Shown here: piece after piece, positions 7,270 through 15,495 of the stretch | How positions within the stretch are numbered: position 1 is the stretch's first letter | Layout: each line of letters starts with the position of its first letter | Assembly: GCA_020446945.1 (NCBI GenBank) | Contig: JAGRDS010000032.1 | Coordinates: 1 to 64,000, forward strand | Direction: 5' to 3' | Source: Parvularculaceae bacterium | GTDB lineage: Bacteria; Pseudomonadota; Alphaproteobacteria; Caulobacterales; Parvularculaceae | DNA length: 64,000 nucleotides | Program-made: the position numbers and the translations under genes | The notes under the pieces: model-generated | The model's database searches: none | What the model was told of the DNA's origin: nothing | What the model saw: only the letters and a program-made list of their open reading frames with translations

Positions 7270-9690
7270 TCAGCGCCGGCGGCGCCGTCCGCGATCCTCA
7301 TCGCCGTCGCGCCGGACGCGCGCGAACGCGGATTCGATGTCGCGGTAAAAGGAAAGCAGCAGGCCTTCTTCGGCGTAGGTGACGGCGGGATAGGCGCCGT
7401 CGAGCGGGCGCTTGGGCAGATCGGCGTGGGCGGCGAGCATGAAGTTTTTCCAGATGCGCGCCGGAATCGCGCCGCCGGTGATTTTGTCCATCGGCTGATA
7501 GCCGTCATTGCCGACCCACACGCCGGCGGTCATCTGCGCCGTGTAGCCGATGAACCATGCGTCGCGCCAGTCATTGGTCGTGCCGGTTTTGCCCGCCGCC
7601 TGGCGATTGCCGAGATTGGCGCCGCGCCCGGTTCCCGTTGTCATCACCTGATAGAGAACATGCGTCACGTCTTTTGCAACCGCGGCGTCGAAAACGCGCG
7701 TGCGTTTCGGCGTCGGCCGCGTATAGAGGATATTGCCGCGCCCGTCGGCGATTTCGGTGACGGCGTAGGGAACGACGCTTTCACCGCCGTCAGCGAACGG
7801 AATATAAGCGGCGGTCAGTTCTTCGAGCGTCGCGGAAAAACCGCCGAGCGCGATGCCGGCTTCCTTTTCCGGTATCTCCGACGATATGCCGAGCCGGCGC
7901 GCCATCTCGACGACTTTCGGGCGGCCGACTTTTTCCGAAACCTGAACGGCGATCGTATTGATGGATTTTGCAACCGCCTCGGTGACGCGCATCGCGCCGC
8001 GATAGGTGTTGTCGTAATTGGTCGGCTTCCATCCGGCGATGTCGATCGGCTGGTCGACAAAGCGCGTCGACGGCGTCACGCCGTTTTCGAACGCCGCCGC
8101 ATAGACGATCGGCTTGAAGGCGGAACCGGGCTGGCGCTTGGCCTGCGTCGCGCGATTGAACTGGCTCTCGATATAGGAACGCCCGCCGACCATGGCGCGC
8201 ACCGCGCCGTCATTGTCATAGGCGATCATGGCCGCTTCGAGCGCGCCGGCGACTTTCGCGTCGACATCCAGCACCGATTTGACGGCCGCTTCCGCATCGC
8301 GCTGCAATTTCCGGTCGAGCGTCGTGCGGATTACGATATCGTGCGGCGCGCCCGGCCCGGCGAGGCCGCGCGCCTTTTCCGCGACGTAATCGAAAAACCA
8401 GCCGATATCGCGGTCCTCGCCGCCATGGGCGATAACAGGCGGCGCGCGGCGCGCTTCGCGCGCATCGAATTCGGTTATGTCTCCCGTCTCGCGCAGATTG
8501 TCGATGACTTCGAATGCGCGTTCGCGCGCGCCGATCGGATTTTGCGTCGGCGCCAGCGTCGAGGGCGCCTGCGGCAGCCCGGCGAGCAGCGCGGCTTCGG
8601 AAAGCGTCACATCGCGCGCCGATTTGTCGAAATAGGTTTTCGCCGCGCTTTCGACGCCATAGGCGCCCGCGCCGAAATAGATGCGGTTCAGATAAAGCGA
8701 AAGAATTTCGTCTTTCGAGTAGCGCCCTTCGAGCCAGAAGGCGAGCATCGCCTCTTTCGCCTTGCGGATATAAGTCTGCTCCGGCGACAGGAACAGGTTC
8801 TTCACAAGCTGCTGCGTGATCGTCGATCCGCCTTCGATGCGCCCGCTCGATTTCATGTTGTTGATCAGCGCGCGCATCGTGCCGCGAAGATCGACGCCGC
8901 GATGCTCGTAAAAGCGCCTGTCTTCGGTCGCAAGAAACGCCTTGACGAGATAGGGCGGCAATTCATCGACCGCGACACGCTCGCCGTAGCGCGCGCCGCG
9001 CGCCGCCAGCTCCTCGCCGTTGCGGTCCTCGATCACGATCGCCGGGGTGCGGTTGACGGCCCACAGATCGGCGCCGTTTTCCGGCCACGGCGCGATGACG
9101 AGAAAAAGCGTCCACAGCCCGGCGAGGGCGCCGAGGAAAAAGAGCGAAACGAAAAGGGCCGCAATCTCGGTGAGGAGGGGGCGTCTCATCGCGCTGTCAT
9201 GGCCGGATTCGCCGATGCGCGGCGGCTTCAGCCGATGGCGCGCGCGTGCGCGTTCGGCCGCGTTCGGGCGCGCCTTCGCCGGGCTCGGCGGCGCCTCTTG
9301 CGCCATGTCCGGTTCGGCGCCGAGACGGCGCGCGACGATTGGCGGTTCGGCCGGCGGTTCGGCCGGCGTTTCCGGCGCGGCGTTATCGGCGGGCGCCTGC
9401 GTCCTGGCCGGCTTTTCCTTATCCGCCCCGGCCGGCTTCGCCGCCTCATTGTTCGGGCCTTTCGGCCGGCGCGCCTCGACCCGGCGCGGGGTCGGCAGCG
9501 CTGCGGCCGCCGCCTTCGGCAGGCGCGATAAATGTGTCGCGAGATCCTCTGCCGCGGCGCGAAACTCATCGGCGAGGCGCGGCTCGTCTTCGGGCCCGTC
9601 CCCGGACCCCGCTTTCGGTTCGCCTTCGGGTTCATCCGGCGCCGGGCCGGTCGGGCCGGCGGGATCAGGCTTTTCAGGCGTATCGGTCAC
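7270..9690 (-). CDS. Class A penicillin-binding protein (PBP1A family)
   Basis: The 806-aa bifunctional peptidoglycan synthase has a ~165-residue Pro/Ala/Glu-rich cytoplasmic extension and one transmembrane helix (~175-200). The GT51 glycosyltransferase domain carries EDRRFYEHRGVD and GGSTITQQLVKN. The transpeptidase domain carries the SxxK motif in QPGSAFKP, SIN (AKSINT) and KTGT in AGKTGTTNDW. It polymerises and crosslinks peptidoglycan in the periplasm. The C-terminus ends in an Arg tract (RGRRRRR). The long N-terminal extension is unusual for size but typical in composition for alphaproteobacteria. Confidence 0.93.
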   Translation of the reverse strand: MTDTPEKPDPAGPTGPAPDEPEGEPKAGSGDGPEDEPRLADEFRAAAEDLATHLSRLPKAAAAALPTPRRVEARRPKGPNNEAAKPAGADKEKPARTQAPADNAAPETPAEPPAEPPIVARRLGAEPDMAQEAPPSPAKARPNAAERARARHRLKPPRIGESGHDSAMRRPLLTEIAALFVSLFFLGALAGLWTLFLVIAPWPENGADLWAVNRTPAIVIEDRNGEELAARGARYGERVAVDELPPYLVKAFLATEDRRFYEHRGVDLRGTMRALINNMKSSGRIEGGSTITQQLVKNLFLSPEQTYIRKAKEAMLAFWLEGRYSKDEILSLYLNRIYFGAGAYGVESAAKTYFDKSARDVTLSEAALLAGLPQAPSTLAPTQNPIGARERAFEVIDNLRETGDITEFDAREARRAPPVIAHGGEDRDIGWFFDYVAEKARGLAGPGAPHDIVIRTTLDRKLQRDAEAAVKSVLDVDAKVAGALEAAMIAYDNDGAVRAMVGGRSYIESQFNRATQAKRQPGSAFKPIVYAAAFENGVTPSTRFVDQPIDIAGWKPTNYDNTYRGAMRVTEAVAKSINTIAVQVSEKVGRPKVVEMARRLGISSEIPEKEAGIALGGFSATLEELTAAYIPFADGGESVVPYAVTEIADGRGNILYTRPTPKRTRVFDAAVAKDVTHVLYQVMTTGTGRGANLGNRQAAGKTGTTNDWRDAWFIGYTAQMTAGVWVGNDGYQPMDKITGGAIPARIWKNFMLAAHADLPKRPLDGAYPAVTYAEEGLLLSFYRDIESAFARVRRDGDEDRGRRRRR

Positions 9691-9778
9691 AAAACTCTCT
9701 CCCGCAGAGCGGTATAGGCGCGCATCTACGCCCTTAGCATGGCCGCCATAAGGCGGGAACGTGAAAGCTCGGGAAGGT

Positions 9779-10369
9779 TCAGGGGCGGTTTGCGCGCGCC
9801 GGCGCGCCGAGCAGCGCCTTTTCGGCGGACTTCAAAGCGGCGGCGAATACTTTCCGGTCGCCGAGCGCACGCGCGACGACGAGCGCGCCCTGGATGGCGA
9901 TGACCCCTTGCGTCGCGCGCCGGCGCGCTTCGGGCCGCGCAACGCCGTCGGCGGCGAGCGCGTCGGCGATGGCGTCGATCCAGTCGGCGACGATCGCCTT
10001 GATCGTCTTCACCGCCCGCGCGCTCGCGCTCGGCGAGATCAACATCGACGCGATAAGGCAGGGCGCGCCGCCGCCCTCATACATCGCGGAGACGGTTTTC
10101 ATCATGGCGGCGATTTTTTTCGGCGAGGGCGCGGCCCCGGCGAGCGGATCGAATACCGTTTCGCGCATGGCGTTGCGCGCGAAGTCGGCGACGGCTTGCG
10201 CCATGTCCGGCTTGCCGCCCGGGAAATGATGATAAAGGCTCGATTTGCCGAGGCCTGTCGCGTCCGAAATATCTGCGATTGAAACCGCATCATATCCGGC
10301 GCGGCGAAACAGATCGAACAGCGTGACGACGATGTCGTCGCGGGCTCCGGTTTCGGCGTTGGCGCTCAT
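9779..10369 (-). CDS. TetR/AcrR-family transcriptional regulator
   Basis: The 196-aa product has an N-terminal TetR helix-turn-helix (FRRAGYDAVSIADISDATGL ... KSSLYHHFPGGK, residues ~20-55) and a C-terminal helical ligand domain of the AcrR/YxaF type. The start at 10369 is preferred because GAGGCGA precedes it; an alternative lies at 10387. A GTACCGA-N4-TCGGTAC palindrome 860 bp away upstream of the AhpD-like gene is a candidate operator for this or a related regulator. Inducer unknown. Confidence 0.88.
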   Translation of the reverse strand: MSANAETGARDDIVVTLFDLFRRAGYDAVSIADISDATGLGKSSLYHHFPGGKPDMAQAVADFARNAMRETVFDPLAGAAPSPKKIAAMMKTVSAMYEGGGAPCLIASMLISPSASARAVKTIKAIVADWIDAIADALAADGVARPEARRRATQGVIAIQGALVVARALGDRKVFAAALKSAEKALLGAPARANRP

Positions 10370-10529
10370 GATTGTCGCCTCGCGCATTTCGCTCTTCGCG
10401 TCAAAAGCCGATTTCGCCGAACGCCGGCGCCCGGGCGGGTCTTTTCATCGGTCAGATTCATGCTCATCGGCGAAAGGATACAGCCGGCGCGCGACTTTGG
10501 GGAGAGAGGGCGGCGCGCGCCGGCCGATC

Positions 10530-10561
10530 GCGAACGCTGAAGGGAGGGCGAAAGCGTTCGC
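10530..10561. repeat. 9-bp inverted repeat between AhpD-like and tetR genes
   Basis: GCGAACGCT (10530-10538) and AGCGTTCGC (10553-10561) are perfectly complementary with a 14-nt loop. It lies just past the end of the minus-strand AhpD-like gene. No T-run follows on either strand, so it is either a transcript-end hairpin or a protein site for the tetR promoter. Confidence 0.5.
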
Positions 10562-10574
10562 GTTGGGCGTCCTG

Positions 10575-11129
10575 TTACGCCGCGCGCCGGGCCGCGGCGA
10601 CCGCCGGAAAATCGACGGAGGTCTTGAAGACTTCGTTCAGATAGTTGGTGAACGTATTGAGCGCGACATGCGCGACAATCTCGACCAGTTCCGCATCGGT
10701 GACGCCGGCGCCTTTGGCGCGCGCCACATCGCCGTCGGAAACGTCGCCGCGCGAAAAGGCGATCTTGCGCGCCAGCGCGACCGCGACATCGGCCTTGACG
10801 TCATTCGAACGGCCGGCGCGGTTCTTCTCGATCTCGTCGTCGGAAAGCTTCGCGATATTCTTTGCGATATAGGTGTGCGCCGAGTTGCAGTAGTCGCAAC
10901 CGTTCACATTGGCGACGGCGAGCGCGATGCGCTCGCGCGTCGCTGCGTCGAGCGCGCCGTTTCCAAGCGCGCCGGAAAGCGACAAAAGGCCCTCAAGCGC
11001 GGCGGGGCTCGTCGCCGTCAACAAATAAAGGTTCGGCGCCTTGCCGAGTTTCGCCTTGACCGCATTCAGGAGCGGTTGCGCCTTTTCCGGCGCGGCGTCG
11101 ATTGAGGCGGGGGTGTCGATGCGAGGCAT
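10575..11129 (-). CDS. AhpD/carboxymuconolactone-decarboxylase-like protein
   Basis: The 184-aa protein has the AhpD-like CxxC...H signature (C78-D-Y-C81, H85) within a helical CMD fold (TRERIALAVANVNGCDYC ... AHT). Members act as peroxidases or alkylhydroperoxidase-like enzymes. Tail residues ~130-165 (SDGDVARAKGAGVTDAELVE) match the peroxidase-related subfamily often paired with TetR regulators. The promoter region contains a perfect 7-bp palindrome. Substrate unknown. Confidence 0.88.
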   Translation of the reverse strand: MPRIDTPASIDAAPEKAQPLLNAVKAKLGKAPNLYLLTATSPAALEGLLSLSGALGNGALDAATRERIALAVANVNGCDYCNSAHTYIAKNIAKLSDDEIEKNRAGRSNDVKADVAVALARKIAFSRGDVSDGDVARAKGAGVTDAELVEIVAHVALNTFTNYLNEVFKTSVDFPAVAAARRAA

Positions 11130-11228
11130 GGGTTTTCCTTTTTATGGCCGCTGCGCGCCGATCGGTCGTCAACGGGCCGCGTTCGGGCTGTCTGTGTTTT
11201 CGGCGCCCGGTTTTCGATGTTCGTTATG

Positions 11229-11246
11229 TACCGAACGATCGGTACA
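11229..11246. promoter_or_regulatory. Candidate TetR-type operator
   Basis: GTACCGA (11229-11235) and TCGGTAC (11240-11246) form a perfect inverted repeat with a 4-nt centre. It lies ~100 bp upstream of the AhpD-like start on the minus strand. Size and symmetry fit a TetR dimer site; the tetR gene downstream on the same strand is the natural candidate. Binding is inferred. Confidence 0.55.
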
Positions 11247-11312
11247 GTTTCAAGCGCCGGCGCGCCGCCTCAATAAAGCGTGAAAGGCCGGGAGGCGCGC
11301 GTGAGGAAAGGG

Positions 11313-11822
11313 CTAGTTCGCGCTTTCGCCGGGCGCGGCGCCCAGCATGGCGGCGATCATCGCGCCGAGCGAAAGGTCGTCGACATGGCCGAAGCGTTGC
11401 AGGCGCAGCCGGCCCTCGCGGTCGATCAGGATCGTCGTCGGCGTTCCCTGCATATTGTAGGCGCCCATGGTCCGGGGAACGCCGCCGCCCGCTGACGGCG
11501 CGTCGATCGCGACGGGAAACCGAACCTTGTATTCGTGCAGGAAGGCGGCGAGCGCTTCTTTCGGGCCCTGCGCCTGCGCATGCTCGAAAACCGTGTGAAG
11601 ACCGATCACGGCGAGGTCGTTTTCAGAGAAGGCCGCGCGCACGCGCAGCGCCTGCGGGATCGCATGGGCCGCGCAGCCCGGACATAGCATCTGGAAGGCG
11701 AGGACATAGACGATGCGGCCCCGCAAACGCGCGAGGCCTGGCGGCGGGTCGCCGGCGTTTAGCCAGTCGCTGACGGTCCATTCGGGGGCTTGGCGCAGGG
11801 CGGGCATAGGGCCTTTCAACAT
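11313..11822 (-). CDS. Thioredoxin-fold (TlpA/AhpC-TSA-like) protein
   Basis: The 169-aa protein has a thioredoxin-like fold with a CPGC redox motif (C47, C50) after the strand GRIVYVLAFQ and a conserved cis-Pro segment (MQGTPTTILIDREG). It has no signal peptide, so it acts in the cytoplasm, probably as a thiol peroxidase or disulphide reductase. It is divergent from a Cys-containing MarR regulator with 64 bp between them, holding an AT-rich inverted repeat. A start at Met6 (11807) is also possible. Confidence 0.82.
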   Translation of the reverse strand: MLKGPMPALRQAPEWTVSDWLNAGDPPPGLARLRGRIVYVLAFQMLCPGCAAHAIPQALRVRAAFSENDLAVIGLHTVFEHAQAQGPKEALAAFLHEYKVRFPVAIDAPSAGGGVPRTMGAYNMQGTPTTILIDREGRLRLQRFGHVDDLSLGAMIAAMLGAAPGESAN

Positions 11823-11843
11823 GCTTGAACCGGGGGCGAATTC

Positions 11844-11867
11844 TAATAGTATCGACTCGATATTATA
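11844..11867. promoter_or_regulatory. AT-rich inverted repeat, candidate MarR operator
   Basis: TAATAGTATCGA (11844-11855) faces TCGATATTATA (11857-11867). The inner TATCGA/TCGATA is perfect and the outer AT part is near-perfect. It lies in the 64-bp divergent promoter region of the thioredoxin-like and marR genes, the usual place of a MarR autorepressor site. RBS AAGGGGA for marR follows at ~11874. Confidence 0.55.
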
Positions 11868-11886
11868 GTAGGAAGGGGAATGGTCA

Positions 11887-12444
11887 ATGGCGAAACCGCC
11901 GTCGCTGGACGCCTGGCGGGCCGCGCATCTGGTCGAAAGGCTGGGCCGGCTCCTGCGCGCGGCCGATTTCGAGGGCGGACTGAACCCCGCCCAGCGCGAG
12001 GCGCTGCGCTATCTCGCCCGCGCCAACCGGTTTTCAAGAACGCCCGCCGCGCTCGCCGCCTATTTCGGATCGTCGCGCGGAACGGTCTCCCAGACGCTGA
12101 TCGCGCTCGAAGCCAAGGGCCTCATCGAAAAGACGAAAAGCGCGAAAGATGCGCGTTCGGTGATCCTGTCGCTGACCGGGGCGGGGCGGCGCGCGCATGA
12201 TCTGGACGGGGAGATCCTTCTCGCGCGCGATATCGAAACGGCGGGGGAGGCGGGTTCGATCGCCGCCGCGCTTGAAGGCGCATTGGCGCGCGCGCTTGCG
12301 CGCCGCGGCGGCAGGGCGTTCGGCGTCTGCAAATCGTGCCGCCATCACGAACGAAACGCCGGCGCGCGCCGCTGCGCGCTGCTTGACGAACCGCTCACCG
12401 CGCAGGACGCGCAGGCGATATGCGCGGAAATGGAAGCGGCGTAA
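11887..12444 (+). CDS. MarR-family regulator with C-terminal Cys cluster
   Basis: The 185-aa protein has a winged-helix MarR domain (residues ~35-105; FGSSRGTVSQTLIALEAKGLI is the recognition region, with wing KSAKDARSVILSLT). A C-terminal module carries CKSCRHH (C148, C151), C163 and C179. That layout suggests a metal or Fe-S site, or thiol redox sensing. Together with the divergent thioredoxin-like gene this points to redox-controlled repression. The ligand is not known. Confidence 0.85.
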   Translation: MAKPPSLDAWRAAHLVERLGRLLRAADFEGGLNPAQREALRYLARANRFSRTPAALAAYFGSSRGTVSQTLIALEAKGLIEKTKSAKDARSVILSLTGAGRRAHDLDGEILLARDIETAGEAGSIAAALEGALARALARRGGRAFGVCKSCRHHERNAGARRCALLDEPLTAQDAQAICAEMEAA

Positions 12445-12484
12445 GCCGGATGCGGACGGCGCTTTCAGGCGGCGCGCAATGTTT

Positions 12485-13189
12485 TCAGGCGGCGCGCAAA
12501 ATGACATTGGGATGCGCGCGCCGGACGGCGTCGGCCTGCGCGGCGTCGAAAAACACATCGCAGGCGAGCGGTCGTCTGGTCGCCGGATCGCGCGCCTGTT
12601 GCAGCGCGTAGCGCGATGCGCCGGCCGCATGCGCGACCTGCGCCATTTCGACAAGCGAATCGATCGTGTGGAACGCCGGCCAGACGGTCGTGCGCGCCTC
12701 GAACGGAACGCCCGCGCGGGAAAGAATGTCCAGCGCCTCTTTCGTTTTCAATCCCGCATCGACGCCGGTCAGCGGTGCGTAGGCGTTGAACGGCGCCTTC
12801 AGGTCGAAGCCGACCCAGTCGAGACAGGGAAGAACGCTTGCAAGGCGCGCCGGCGACGCGCCGGCGGTATGCAGGCCGACCTTCATGCCCATCGCCTTCA
12901 CCGCGCGCGCGGCCGGCGCCAGCGCGCGCTGCAACAGCGGCTCCCCGCCGGAAAAAACCACCGCATCGATAAGCCCGCGCCGGCTTTCGAGATGTTCCCC
13001 GATCGCCGCCCAGCCGATCGTTCCCGGCCTGCGCGCGTCGAGCAATTCGCGATTGTGGCAATAGTCGCAGCGCAATGCGCAGCCCTGGCAGAAAACGACG
13101 GCGCAAAGCGCGTCCGGAAAATCGACGGTTGAAAAGGGCTGATACCCGCCGATCCTGAGATCGGCGGGATCGTCCGCATCCATCGTCAT
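12485..13189 (-). CDS. nrdG: Anaerobic ribonucleotide reductase activating enzyme
   Basis: This 234-aa radical SAM protein carries the CxxxCxxC cluster motif (GCALRCDYCHNRE, residues ~36-47), the GGEPLLQ SAM-binding block and a class III activase layout. It uses a [4Fe-4S] cluster and S-adenosylmethionine to install the glycyl radical on NrdD. It overlaps the upstream nrdD by 4 nt (ATGA), so the two are co-translated. Confidence 0.92.
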   Translation of the reverse strand: MTMDADDPADLRIGGYQPFSTVDFPDALCAVVFCQGCALRCDYCHNRELLDARRPGTIGWAAIGEHLESRRGLIDAVVFSGGEPLLQRALAPAARAVKAMGMKVGLHTAGASPARLASVLPCLDWVGFDLKAPFNAYAPLTGVDAGLKTKEALDILSRAGVPFEARTTVWPAFHTIDSLVEMAQVAHAAGASRYALQQARDPATRRPLACDVFFDAAQADAVRRAHPNVILRAA

Positions 13190-15063
13190 GCGGCGACGCG
13201 CGCGCCGGCGCGCTCCTCGAAATGCAGGCGCTCGGCGTGTTCGGACTGCTTGCCGGGGTTAAACGCCGCGACCGGGCGGTGATAGCCCATGACGCGCGTC
13301 CACACCTCGCAGGGCTGGCGCGGCGGCGTTTGGCCCGCGCCCGAAAGCGCGGCCTCGCCGTCGCAGGTCGGGCAGAATTCATGTTCGCCCGAAAGATATC
13401 CGTGGACCGGACAGATCGAGAATGTCGGCGTCACCGTCACATAGGGAAGGCGGTGACGCGACAGGCTTCGCCGCACCAGCTCGCGGCAGGCCGCCGGCGA
13501 GGAAATCCGCTCGCTCATATAAAGATGCAGCACCGTGCCGCCCGTATATTTCGTCTGCAACGGATCTTGAAGCGCGAGCGCCTTGAACGGGTCGTCCGTG
13601 AAGCCGACCGGAAGCTGGGTCGAATTGGTGTAATAGGGCGCCTTCGCCGATCCGGCCTGGAGGATGTCGGGCATTCGCGCCCTGTCTTCCCTGGCGAAGC
13701 GATAGGTCGTTCCTTCCGCCGGCGTCGCCTCAAGATTGTACATGTTTCCCGTTTCGGTCTGGAACTCGATCATCCGTTCACGGATATGATCGAGAAGGCG
13801 GCGGGCCATTTCCTCGCCGAAGGGCGTTGTGATGTCGTCGCGGTCGTCGGTGAAATTGCGGATCATCTCGTTGACGCCGTTGACGCCAAGCGTTGAGAAA
13901 TGATTCCTGAGCGTGCCGAGATAGCGCCTGGTGTAGGGATATAGCCCGTCCCGCATCAGATCGTCGATTGTCGCGCGCTTGATTTCAAGGCTCGTTTTTC
14001 CAAGGTCGAGAAGCCGGTCGAGCGCGGCGATAAGCGCGGCCTCGTCGCCCTTGTGCCGATAGCCAAGGCGCGCGCAATTGACCGTAACGACGCCGATAGA
14101 GCCGGTTTGCTCGGCCGATCCGAACAAACCGTTGCCGCGTTTTAAAAGCTCGCGCAGGTCGAGCTGGAGTCGGCAGCACATGGAGCGGATCTGGCCCGGC
14201 TTCAGATCCGAGTTTAGAAAATTCTGGAAATAGGGAAGCCCGTATTTGGCCGTCATCTCGAACAGGCGTTCGGCGTTCTCCGACTCCCAGGGGAAATCCT
14301 GCGTGATGTTGTAGGTCGGAATCGGAAAGGTGAATACGCGGTCCTTCGCATCGCCCTCGGTCATCACTTCGATGAAGGCGCGATTGATGAGGTCCATTTC
14401 GGCCTGGCACGCGCCATAGGTGAAGTCGGCGTCCGCGCCGCCGATCGTCGGCTGCGTATCTTTCAGATCGTCCGGGCACACCCAGTCGAAGGTGAGATTG
14501 GTGAACGGCGTTTGCGTGCCCCAGCGCGAGGGTACGTTCAGGTTGAAAACGAATTCCTGCATCAATTGCTTGATCTGCGGATAATCGAGCGCATCGACGC
14601 GCACGAACGGCGCGAGATAGGTGTCGAAGGAGGATAGCGCCTGCGCGCCGGCCCATTCATTCTGCAACGCGCCGAGGAAATTGACGATCTGCCCGAGCGC
14701 CGTCGAAAAATGGCGCGGCGGCGCCGCCTCGATCTTGCCGGGAACGCCGTTGAACCCCTCGGCGAGCAGCATCCGCAACGACCAGCCGGCGCAATAGCCG
14801 GCGAGCATGTCGAGATCGTGAATGTGGATGTCGCCCTCGCGATGCGCGGCGCCGATTTCGGGCGGGTAAATCTCGTCGAGCCAGTAATTCGCCGTCACCT
14901 TGCCCGACGTGTTGAGGATGAGGCCGCCGAGCGAAAAACCCTGATTGGCGTTGGCGCGAATCCGCCAGTCGCGGCGCCCGACATATTCCTCGATCGTCGA
15001 TTTGACATTGACCGCGCGCGGGGTGCGGACAGGGGGGGACGGTTCCGAAACGGCGTCGAACAT
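13186..15063 (-). CDS. nrdD: Class III (anaerobic) ribonucleoside-triphosphate reductase
   Basis: The 625-aa enzyme reduces ribonucleoside triphosphates under anoxia. It has the N-terminal NrdD region (NQGFSLGGLILN ... HREGDIHIHDLD), the catalytic loop (IRSMCCRLQLDL) and a C-terminal Zn site (CPVHGYL ... CPTC). A glycyl-radical-like segment (RVMGYHRPV) sits near the end. It appears to lack the N-terminal ATP-cone of the E. coli enzyme. The start at 15063 follows GAAGGAAGG; the frame is open far upstream but crosses the promoter with two NrdR-type boxes. Confidence 0.93.
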   Translation of the reverse strand: MFDAVSEPSPPVRTPRAVNVKSTIEEYVGRRDWRIRANANQGFSLGGLILNTSGKVTANYWLDEIYPPEIGAAHREGDIHIHDLDMLAGYCAGWSLRMLLAEGFNGVPGKIEAAPPRHFSTALGQIVNFLGALQNEWAGAQALSSFDTYLAPFVRVDALDYPQIKQLMQEFVFNLNVPSRWGTQTPFTNLTFDWVCPDDLKDTQPTIGGADADFTYGACQAEMDLINRAFIEVMTEGDAKDRVFTFPIPTYNITQDFPWESENAERLFEMTAKYGLPYFQNFLNSDLKPGQIRSMCCRLQLDLRELLKRGNGLFGSAEQTGSIGVVTVNCARLGYRHKGDEAALIAALDRLLDLGKTSLEIKRATIDDLMRDGLYPYTRRYLGTLRNHFSTLGVNGVNEMIRNFTDDRDDITTPFGEEMARRLLDHIRERMIEFQTETGNMYNLEATPAEGTTYRFAREDRARMPDILQAGSAKAPYYTNSTQLPVGFTDDPFKALALQDPLQTKYTGGTVLHLYMSERISSPAACRELVRRSLSRHRLPYVTVTPTFSICPVHGYLSGEHEFCPTCDGEAALSGAGQTPPRQPCEVWTRVMGYHRPVAAFNPGKQSEHAERLHFEERAGARVAA

Positions 15064-15076
15064 AATTGCCTTCCTT

Positions 15077-15123
15077 CGTCTATATGTTGTGGTCGAATTT
15101 GGTTGATCCACTACAGCTTGTGG
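15077..15123 (-). promoter_or_regulatory. Tandem NrdR-type boxes upstream of nrdDG
   Basis: Two 16-bp sites, CGTCTATATGTTGTGG (15077-15092) and CCACTACAGCTTGTGG (15108-15123), start 31 bp apart. The known NrdR consensus is acaCwAtATaTwGtgt, and tandem boxes 31-32 bp apart are typical. The first site matches the core almost fully, the second the outer palindrome. They sit 14-60 bp before nrdD, so NrdR repression of the operon is likely. The rest of 15124-15495 shows only a short tandem repeat. Confidence 0.65.
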
Positions 15124-15231
15124 GCGCCTGACGTGCCTCGCAATGCGCCACGCCGCCGCGCGCCGACCGGCCGCAGGCCCGGTTTGACCGAGCGCATTGA
15201 CGGCGCGGGCGACGCGCCCGCAGCCGCGCGC

Positions 15232-15267
15232 GACCCGGCTCGCGACCCGGCTCGCGATCTGGCGCGC
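15232..15267. repeat. Three-copy 12-bp tandem repeat
   Basis: GACCCGGCTCGC at 15232-15243 is repeated exactly at 15244-15255, and in degenerate form (GATCTGGCGCGC) at 15256-15267. It lies between nrdD and the divergent serine hydrolase gene. Nothing else is recognised nearby. Confidence 0.7.
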
Positions 15268-15495
15268 ATCCTGACCCGCGACGAAATATCGGCCCGGCGG
15301 CGTTCGATCCGGCTTCAACCTCGGCGCAAGATTTTTTTGCTTTGATCGGCGCCTGAATTGTCGAAAGGATTGACGAAAGGGGGCTGCGCTCCGCACGTTG
15401 CGCCGGCGCCGCCTTTACGCAGCCTCCAGGATTTCAAAAGACAGTTCACGTCATCGCCGCGCCTGCCGCTTCGGGCGCCGTTCCAAGGTCCGCTT

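Noticed and set aside
7249..9531. Plus-strand open frame of 760 codons
   Set aside because: Antisense to the well-supported PBP1A gene; Arg-rich composition is typical for the shadow strand of GC-rich genes.
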